DNA from: JACVRW01 sp034664125
GTDB lineage: Bacteria; Actinomycetota; Thermoleophilia; Solirubrobacterales; Thermoleophilaceae
Length of the DNA stretch: 64,000 nucleotides
Assembly: GCA_034664125.1 (NCBI GenBank)
Contig: JAXDIG010000029.1
Coordinates: 1-64,000, forward strand
Direction: 5' to 3'
Program-made: the position numbers and the translations under genes
Notes under the pieces: model-generated
Seen by the model: only the letters and a program-made list of their open reading frames with translations
What the model was told of the DNA's origin: nothing
Databases searched by the model: none
Shown here: positions 58,495 through 64,000 of the stretch, in pieces
Numbering within the stretch: the first letter of the stretch is position 1
Layout of the letters: the number at the start of each line of letters is the position of its first letter

Positions 58495-60012
58495 ATGCTC
58501 GCCTGCGTCACCACCTTCGCCCTCGAGGGCGTCTCCAGCCACGAGGTCACCGTCGAGGTGGACGTGCGGCGCGGGCTGTCGGCCTTCACGCTCGTCGGCC
58601 TGCCCGACCGCGCCGTGCGCGAGTCGCGCGAGCGGGTGCGCGCGGCGCTGCTCAACTCGGGCCTCGACTTCCCGCAGAAGCGCATCACCGTGAACCTGGC
58701 GCCCGCGCACGTGCGCAAGGAGGGGCCGAGCTTCGACCTCGGGATCGCGGTCGGCGTGCTGGCCGCGAGCGAGCAGGTGCCGCAGGAGTCGCTCGGCAGC
58801 TGCGCGCTGTGCGGGGAGCTGTCGCTCACCGGGGAGGTGCGCCCCGTGCGCGGCACGCTCGCGACCGCGCTCGGCGCACGCCGCTGCGGCTACCGCAGCC
58901 TGCTCGTGCCGGAGGACAACGCCCCGGAGGCGGCGCTGGTGGAGGAGATGGAGGTGCACGGCATCCCGTCGCTGGCCCGGATCGCGGACCTTCTGCACGG
59001 GCGCTGGCTGCCGGAGCGCGCCATGCCGCCGGAGGCAGCGGCGGTGGAAGTGAGCGAGCGCCCCGACCTGGCGGACGTGCGCGGACAGGACGACGCCAAG
59101 CGGGCGCTCGAGATCGCGGCCGCCGGCGGCCACAACCTGTTGATGATCGGCCCGCCGGGGGCCGGCAAGACGATGCTCGCGCGGCGCCTGCCGGGGATGC
59201 TGCCGCCGCCCGGCTTCGAGGAGGCCCTCGAGATCACGCAGGTGCACAGCGCGGCGGGCATCGGGGGCGGCAGGCTCGCCGCCGAGCGGCCCTTCCGCGC
59301 ACCGCACCACACGATCTCGGCCCAGGGGCTCGTGGGCGGAGGGCACCGCCCGATGCCCGGCGAGATCACCCTTGCCCACCGCGGCGTGCTGTTCCTGGAC
59401 GAGCTGCCGGAGTTCGGGCGGGCGGCGGTCGACGCGCTGCGCCAGCCGCTCGAGGACGGGCGCGTCACGATCATGCGCGGCCAGCGCGCGCTCGAGTTCC
59501 CGGCCAACGCGATGGTGGTGGCGGCCTGCAACCGCTGCCCGTGCGCGCGGCCACCGGACCGCTGCTCCTGCAGCGCAACCGAGCTGGCGCGCTACCTGCG
59601 CCGCTTGAGCGGCCCGCTGCTCGATCGCATCGACCTCGTGTGCCAGGTGGAGCAGGCCGCGCCGCTCGAGCTGGTCGGAAAGCGCGACCGGCGCCGTCGC
59701 TCCGAGGCCGTGCGCAAGCGGGTGATGGCGGCCCGGCTGCGCCAGCAGAGCCGGCTGGCGGGCACGGGCGCGCTCTGCAACGGCGACATGGACGGGCGGC
59801 TGACCCGCAGGGAGGTTCCCCTCGACGCCTCGCTCACCACTCGCATGCTGGCCGCGCGCGACCGTCTCGACCTGAGCGGCCGCGGCCACGACCGCGTGCT
59901 GCGCGTGGCCCGCACCATCGCCGACCTGGACGGCCGCCAGGGGCTTCGGCAGGGCGACCTGGACGAGGCGCTCTCCTACCGCCTGGACGGCCGGGACCTG
60001 CTGGCGGCATGA
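58495..60012 (+). CDS. comM: ComM/YifB family Mg-chelatase-like AAA+ ATPase
   Basis: A 505-residue ComM. N-terminal Lon-like fold (1-165, VEVDVRRGLSAFTLVGLPDRAVRESRERVRAAL), AAA+ domain with GPPGAGKT near 220 and LFLDELPEF, and a CNRCPC cysteine cluster with further Cys (RCSC) in the second half that resembles a zinc site. ComM is a hexameric branch-migration helicase in natural transformation. ATG overlaps nothing upstream; ATGA overlap with dprA suggests a competence pair. Confidence 0.93.
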   Translation: MLACVTTFALEGVSSHEVTVEVDVRRGLSAFTLVGLPDRAVRESRERVRAALLNSGLDFPQKRITVNLAPAHVRKEGPSFDLGIAVGVLAASEQVPQESLGSCALCGELSLTGEVRPVRGTLATALGARRCGYRSLLVPEDNAPEAALVEEMEVHGIPSLARIADLLHGRWLPERAMPPEAAAVEVSERPDLADVRGQDDAKRALEIAAAGGHNLLMIGPPGAGKTMLARRLPGMLPPPGFEEALEITQVHSAAGIGGGRLAAERPFRAPHHTISAQGLVGGGHRPMPGEITLAHRGVLFLDELPEFGRAAVDALRQPLEDGRVTIMRGQRALEFPANAMVVAACNRCPCARPPDRCSCSATELARYLRRLSGPLLDRIDLVCQVEQAAPLELVGKRDRRRRSEAVRKRVMAARLRQQSRLAGTGALCNGDMDGRLTRREVPLDASLTTRMLAARDRLDLSGRGHDRVLRVARTIADLDGRQGLRQGDLDEALSYRLDGRDLLAA

Positions 60013-61175
60013 GCGCCTGCGACCCTTGCCTGCGCCGTGCCGTGCTCGTGGCGATGCTCGCCGCCCGGATCGCGGGGCTGCTCGACAGGCCGACCGGGCG
60101 CACGTCCGGCCTGCTGGCGCTGCCCGAGGCCGAGCTCGTTGCGGCGGTGGCGGGTCGCGGCCAGCGGGCCGAGTCGGTGCTCGAGGCGCTGGAGGCACGC
60201 GACATGCGTGCGGACCGGCGCGCCTGCGACCAGGCCGGCGTGGCACCGGTGTGCCGCCACTCGGAGGCCTACCCGCCCTTGCTCGAGGAGCTGACGGACG
60301 CACCGGCGGTCCTGTTCGTGACCGGGCGCGCGGAGGCGCTCGCCACGCTGCGCGAGGAGCCCTCGGTCGCGATCGTGGGCACCCGCAACCCGAGCCCCTA
60401 CGGCCGGGAGGTGGCCCACGCGCTCGGCCGCGGGCTGGGAGCGGCCGGCGTGCCCGTTGTCAGCGGGCTGGCCCTCGGGATCGACGCGACGGCGCACCGC
60501 GGGTGCCTCGCCGGAGCCGGGCTGCCGGTGGCGGTGCTCGCCTGCGGTCCCGACGTGGCCTACCCGCGCCGCCACCACGCCCTTCACCGGGAGGTGCGCC
60601 GGCACGGGCTCGTGGTTTCGGAGCTGCCGCCCGGCACCCGCCCGTTTCGCTGGAGCTTTCCGGCTCGCAACCGCATCATGGCCGGGTTGGCGCGCATGAC
60701 CGTGGTCGTCGAGGCCGCGGATCCGAGCGGCAGCCTGATCACGAGCGACTTCGCGCGCGACCTGGGCCGTTCGGTCGCCGCCGTGCCGGGGCACGTGACA
60801 TCGCGGGTCGCGCGCGGCACGAACGGGCTGCTGCGCGACGGCGCCGTGCCGATCACGGGCCCCGAGGACGTGCTCGACGAGCTGTTCGGGGCGGGGGCGC
60901 GGCAGGTCCCTCCGGCCGCCGAGGCGCCTCCACCGGAGCCCGACGACGCGCTGCTGCGCCGCGTCCTGGGCGCAGCCGAGCGCAACCAGTCGGTGGGCGC
61001 CATAGCCGCGGAGACGGGCACTAGCGTGGCCACGGCCCGAGCGGCCCTCGGCCGGCTCGAGTCGGAGGGCTACCTGGTGCGCCGGGACCTGGGCGGGTGG
61101 GAGCGGGCGCTGGGCGGGGCGACCGCTCCCGGCGGCGGGGCAACCGCGACCGGGGGAGGTGAGAACGGGCGCTAG
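60009..61175 (+). CDS. dprA: DNA processing protein DprA
   Basis: A 388-residue DprA that loads RecA on incoming single-stranded DNA. Rossmann core (about 105-300): AIVGTRNPSPYGREVA, VSGLALGIDATAHRG, GTRPFRWSFPARNRIMAGL and EAADPSGSLITSDFARDLGR. A winged-helix end (about 320-370, SVGAIAAETGTSVATARAALGRLE) is present, then a Gly-rich tail. ATGA overlap with comM. With comM it implies that natural DNA uptake or recombination functions exist, though no com uptake genes are here. Confidence 0.93.
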   Translation: MSACDPCLRRAVLVAMLAARIAGLLDRPTGRTSGLLALPEAELVAAVAGRGQRAESVLEALEARDMRADRRACDQAGVAPVCRHSEAYPPLLEELTDAPAVLFVTGRAEALATLREEPSVAIVGTRNPSPYGREVAHALGRGLGAAGVPVVSGLALGIDATAHRGCLAGAGLPVAVLACGPDVAYPRRHHALHREVRRHGLVVSELPPGTRPFRWSFPARNRIMAGLARMTVVVEAADPSGSLITSDFARDLGRSVAAVPGHVTSRVARGTNGLLRDGAVPITGPEDVLDELFGAGARQVPPAAEAPPPEPDDALLRRVLGAAERNQSVGAIAAETGTSVATARAALGRLESEGYLVRRDLGGWERALGGATAPGGGATATGGGENGR

Positions 61176-61200
61176 CTGGGGCTGCCTATCCTGGCGGGCC

Positions 61201-62019
61201 GTGACTCGCCTGCCTCCACCACGACTGCTCACCATCGCCGGGTCCGATTCGGGCGGCGGCGCGGGCATCCAGGCCGACCTGAAGGCGTTCGCGCGCTGCG
61301 GCGTGCACGGCATGAGCGCGATCACGGCGATCACCGCCCAGAACACGGTGGCGGTCACGGATGTCTACCCGCTGCCCCCGGAGGCGATCGTCGCGCAGGT
61401 CCGCGCCGTCGTCGAGGACATCGGCGTCGACGCCGTCAAGATCGGCATGCTCGGCACGCGCGAGGCGATCGCGGCCGTCGACCGCGCGCTCGACCTGCTC
61501 GGCGCCGTCCCGGTGGTGCTCGATCCGGTGATGGTGGCCGAGAGCGGCGCCCGGCTGCTCGACCAGGACGCCGAGGAGGCGCTGCGCACGCGGCTGCTGC
61601 CCCGGATCACGGTGGTCACGCCCAACCTGCCCGAGGCGCGCGTGCTCGCCGGCACGAAAGACACCGGCGCCGAGGGCCCCGGCGAGGCAGAGGCGCTCGC
61701 ACGCGCGATCCACGCGCTCGGCCCGGACGTCGTGGTCGTCACGGGCGGGCACCGCGAACACGCGGGCGATCTCTTCTTCGACGGCGAGCAGCTGGTGGAG
61801 ATCCCCGGCGAGCGCCACCCCGATGGCGCCGCGCACGGCTCCGGTTGCACGCACTCCTCGGCGCTGGCGGCTCAGCTCGCGCTCGGCCTGGACCCGCTCG
61901 AGGCCGCCCGGCGGGCGAAGCGGATCGCTTCCGAGGCGGTACGCGACGGATTGCGTGGCCTCGGCGCTGGCGCCGGGCCGGTCGACGTGCTGGGGCTTGC
62001 CAGAGAGCACGAGTGCTAG
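61201..62019 (+). CDS. thiD: Hydroxymethylpyrimidine/phosphomethylpyrimidine kinase
   Basis: A 272-residue ribokinase-like enzyme of thiamin synthesis, phosphorylating HMP and HMP-P. TIAGSDSGGGAGIQADLKAF at the start, GMLGT, LDPVMVAESGARLL, VVTPNLPEA and GSGCTHSSALAA (ATP/anion hole). GTG 61201 is preferred since the residues before it are not conserved; the dprA stop is 26 bp upstream. Thiamin diphosphate is the cofactor of the phosphoketolase in this window, but the genes are far apart. Confidence 0.92.
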   Translation: MTRLPPPRLLTIAGSDSGGGAGIQADLKAFARCGVHGMSAITAITAQNTVAVTDVYPLPPEAIVAQVRAVVEDIGVDAVKIGMLGTREAIAAVDRALDLLGAVPVVLDPVMVAESGARLLDQDAEEALRTRLLPRITVVTPNLPEARVLAGTKDTGAEGPGEAEALARAIHALGPDVVVVTGGHREHAGDLFFDGEQLVEIPGERHPDGAAHGSGCTHSSALAAQLALGLDPLEAARRAKRIASEAVRDGLRGLGAGAGPVDVLGLAREHEC

Positions 62020-62099
62020 CGCGCCTGGGTGGCCGGCGAACCACTGGGCGGTGGCATAATGGACCGGTCGCTGCACGAGGTCACATCAGATTCCTGCGC

Positions 62100-62333
62100 A
62101 TGAAGCCCGGCCACGGCGAGGTACTGCTGGCCGAGGGCGATACGGCGGTGCGCGAGCAGGAGGAGCACCTGATCGAGGAGTTCCGCCGCCAGCTCGACGA
62201 GGGCATGTGGGCCGCGGTGCCCACGACCAATGCGGGCAGTGGCCGCCGCGAGGCGCAGATGGTCAAGGCCTACGGTGAGATCCCGGAGGGCGCCGACCGA
62301 GTGATCTTCTTCCCGCGCGCCTCGGGCGGCTGA
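62100..62333 (+). CDS. Small conserved-looking protein, unknown
   Basis: A 77-residue protein with an acidic helix region (VREQEEHLIEEFRRQLDEG) and an end strand ADRVIFFPRASGG. No signal or membrane segment. The ATG is preceded by a CATCAGATTCC stretch that is not a good ribosome-binding site, and the frame opens further upstream, so the start is uncertain. Coding statistics look right. No family recognised; 10 bp before the next gene, so possibly one operon. Confidence 0.6.
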   Translation: MKPGHGEVLLAEGDTAVREQEEHLIEEFRRQLDEGMWAAVPTTNAGSGRREAQMVKAYGEIPEGADRVIFFPRASGG

Positions 62334-62343
62334 GCGGAGCGCG

Positions 62344-62997
62344 ATGCTGCTGGCCCTGCTCGCCCTGGCCCTGATCGCCCTGGTGCTCGCCACGCCGATG
62401 ATCGTGCGCGAGGCCGGTCGCCGGCGGGCGCGCCGTCAGGCCGCGAAGGCGGCCCGCGGCGGGTTCGACCTGCCGATGTACGACCCGGGCCGCGAGCGCC
62501 GCGCCGAGCAGCGCGCCCGCGAGCTGCTGCGCTCCTGCGTCAACGCCGAGGAGTGGGCGATGTACCGGGACCTGGGCTTCATCCGGGTGGGCGGCAAGCA
62601 CGCGCGGCGCGACGCCGACCACTCCGGCGGCGGCCCCGCCTACGCCTACCTGGTCTACGCGCACAAGCCGATCGTCGCCTACGTGCCCGGCAGCGGCCAG
62701 CTGCTGAGCGAGTACTGCGTCGAGTTTCCCGACATGACAGGCAGCGGCGGCCGTCATCGCCTGCCGGCGTCGGACGACGTCCTGGCCAAGTGGATGGCGC
62801 TCACATCCGACGAGGATCGCGTGATCCGCCGTGCGAACATGCACCTGGTCGGCCGCCAGCTCGACCCCGCGCGCGTCCGGCGCGACCTGTGGCGGCTCGC
62901 CGAATGGGAGCGCCGGCGCCAGCGCCGGCGCGAGGCCCCCAGCCGCAAGCAGTCGGCTCGGCCGAGTGCGCGCGAATCGAGTACCGGCAGCGAGTGA
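62344..62997 (+). CDS. Membrane-anchored protein of unknown function
   Basis: A 217-residue protein with an N-terminal helix (LLALLALALIALVLATPMIV) followed by a very basic stretch (RRRARRQAAKAAR), a soluble part with CVNAEEWAMYRDLGF, YAYLVYAHKPIVAYVPGSG and SDDVLAKWMALTSDEDRVIRRANM, and a basic C-terminal tail. Positive residues after the helix place the soluble part inside. GTGA overlap with ilvD links the two, but I see no metabolic motif. Unknown family. Confidence 0.7.
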   Translation: MLLALLALALIALVLATPMIVREAGRRRARRQAAKAARGGFDLPMYDPGRERRAEQRARELLRSCVNAEEWAMYRDLGFIRVGGKHARRDADHSGGGPAYAYLVYAHKPIVAYVPGSGQLLSEYCVEFPDMTGSGGRHRLPASDDVLAKWMALTSDEDRVIRRANMHLVGRQLDPARVRRDLWRLAEWERRRQRRREAPSRKQSARPSARESSTGSE

Positions 62998-64000
62998 ACG
63001 ACCTCCGAAGCCGCAGCCGGGTCATCCTCGATGGCCCGGATCGCGCCCAGGCGCGCGCTTACCTGAAGGGGGTCGGCTTCGACGACGACGCCCTGAAGCG
63101 CCCGATCGTGGGCATCGCCAACACCTGGACCGAGACGATGCCGTGCAACTTCCACCTGCGCCGGCTCGCCGAGAAGGTCAAGGAGGGCGTGCGCGCCGCG
63201 GGCGGCACTCCGATGGAGTTCAACACCGTCGCGATCTCCGACGGGATCACGATGGGCACCGAGGGCATGAAGACCTCGCTGATCAGCCGCGAGGTGATCG
63301 CGGACTCGATCGAGCTGGTCGCGCGCGGGCACATGTTCGACGCCGTGGTCGCCCTGTCCGGCTGCGACAAGACCATCCCCGGCTGCGTGATGGCGCTGGC
63401 CCGCCTCGACGTACCGAGCCTGATGCTCTACGGGGGCTCGATCGCCCCGGGCAGGTGGCGCGGCAAGGACGTGACCATCCAGGACGTCTTCGAGGGGATC
63501 GGGGCCCACGCGGCCGGACGCCTCACCGACGACGAGCTCACCGACCTCGAGAACCACGCCAGCCCGGGCGCCGGGGCCTGCGGTGGCCAGTTCACCGCCA
63601 ACACGATGGCTATGGCATTCGAGGTGCTCGGCATCTCTCCGATGGGCAGCTCGATGGTCCCCGCCGAGGACGGCAAGAAGGGCAAGGTGGCGGAGGAGTG
63701 CGGCCGCCTCGTGATGGACGTGCTCGAGCGCGACCTGCGCCCCAGCCGCATCATCACGAAGGACGCCCTGGAGAACGCGATCGCCGCCGGGGCGATGTCG
63801 GGCGGGTCGACCAACCTCGTGCTGCATCTGCTGGCCGTCGCCAAGGAGGCCGGCGTGCCGCTCGAGCTGGAGGACTTCGACCGCATCGCCTGGGGGACGC
63901 CGCTGCTGTGCGACCTCAAGCCGGGCGGCCGCTACGTGGCCACCGACCTCTACCGCGCCGGTGGCGTGCCGCTCGTGATCCGCCGCCTGCACGAGGCGGG
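62994..64000 (+). CDS. ilvD: Dihydroxy-acid dehydratase (3' end outside the window)
   Basis: The first 335 codons of IlvD, which dehydrates dihydroxy acids in branched-chain amino acid synthesis. Iron-sulfur ligands appear in SGCDKTIPGC and GACGGQFTANTMAM. GIANTWTETMPCN near the start, AISDGITMGTEGM and SGGSTNLVLHLLA are canonical. The product should be about 560 residues, so roughly 40% is missing. GTG start in a GTGA overlap with the preceding gene, which couples it to that membrane protein. Confidence 0.93.
   Translation, partial: MNDLRSRSRVILDGPDRAQARAYLKGVGFDDDALKRPIVGIANTWTETMPCNFHLRRLAEKVKEGVRAAGGTPMEFNTVAISDGITMGTEGMKTSLISREVIADSIELVARGHMFDAVVALSGCDKTIPGCVMALARLDVPSLMLYGGSIAPGRWRGKDVTIQDVFEGIGAHAAGRLTDDELTDLENHASPGAGACGGQFTANTMAMAFEVLGISPMGSSMVPAEDGKKGKVAEECGRLVMDVLERDLRPSRIITKDALENAIAAGAMSGGSTNLVLHLLAVAKEAGVPLELEDFDRIAWGTPLLCDLKPGGRYVATDLYRAGGVPLVIRRLHEA

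Overview
The window is GC-rich (roughly 70% by eye), densely packed, and rich in GTG/TTG starts and 4-bp stop/start overlaps. The housekeeping order rpmF-plsX-acpP-rnc-smc-ftsY, then ffh-rpsP-khpA-rimM-trmD-rplS-lepB-rnhB-yraN-comM-dprA, fits a high-GC Gram-positive chromosome. Several Ser/Thr kinases with FHA proteins, secreted proteins with arginine-rich C-terminal domains, and a fused AccDA suggest an actinobacterium, perhaps of the Thermoleophilia/Solirubrobacterales group. That placement is inference; no 16S rRNA or tRNA gene is in the window.

Layout. (1) 0-16 kb: accessory envelope and signalling genes. These are a cation/proton antiporter with a duplicated extracytoplasmic domain, an M36-type metallopeptidase, two soluble kinases, an FHA protein, an HTTM membrane pair, a thrombospondin-type-3 calcium-binding secreted protein, an FHA-trypsin-PDZ membrane protease and a transmembrane kinase. 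(2) 16-27.4 kb: a colinear run from central carbon to malonyl-CoA: phosphoketolase, phosphate acetyltransferase, a TPR protein, AccDA fusion, AccB and AccC, then an ACMSD-like amidohydrolase and an unknown protein. (3) 27.4-31 kb, minus strand: a SRPBCC protein and a drug-exporter-type ABC transporter whose ATPase carries an N-terminal FHA domain. (4) 31.1-38.7 kb: a type II (aromatic) polyketide cluster resembling spore-pigment (whiE-type) clusters: cupin, KS-alpha, chain-length factor, AMP-dependent acyl ligase, cyclic-nucleotide-binding patatin lipase, ACP, aromatase/cyclase, ABM-fold monooxygenase and TcmI-like cyclase. fabD overlaps its end convergently, and a stand-alone class III adenylyl cyclase follows. 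(5) 40.6-64 kb: mostly conserved housekeeping genes: yceD, rpmF, plsX, acpP, rnc, smc, ftsY, ffh, rpsP, khpA, rimM, trmD, rplS, lepB, rnhB, yraN, comM, dprA, thiD and a truncated ilvD. VOC and AraC-type genes are inserted between yceD and rpmF.

How the genes fit together (inference): Xfp makes acetyl-phosphate, Pta makes acetyl-CoA, AccDA/B/C makes malonyl-CoA, FabD loads ACP, and KS-alpha/CLF with the cyclases builds an aromatic polyketide that the adjacent FHA-ABC exporter could move. A complete precursor-to-polyketide-to-export route in about 23 kb is the most interesting feature of the window.

Other oddities: an RNase III lacking two metal-binding acidic residues, a dispersed palindromic repeat that has entered the smc hinge in frame and also sits before rpmF and at the trmD/rplS junction, long acidic tails on ribosomal proteins S16 and L19, and an acyl-ligase gene without an ordinary start codon.
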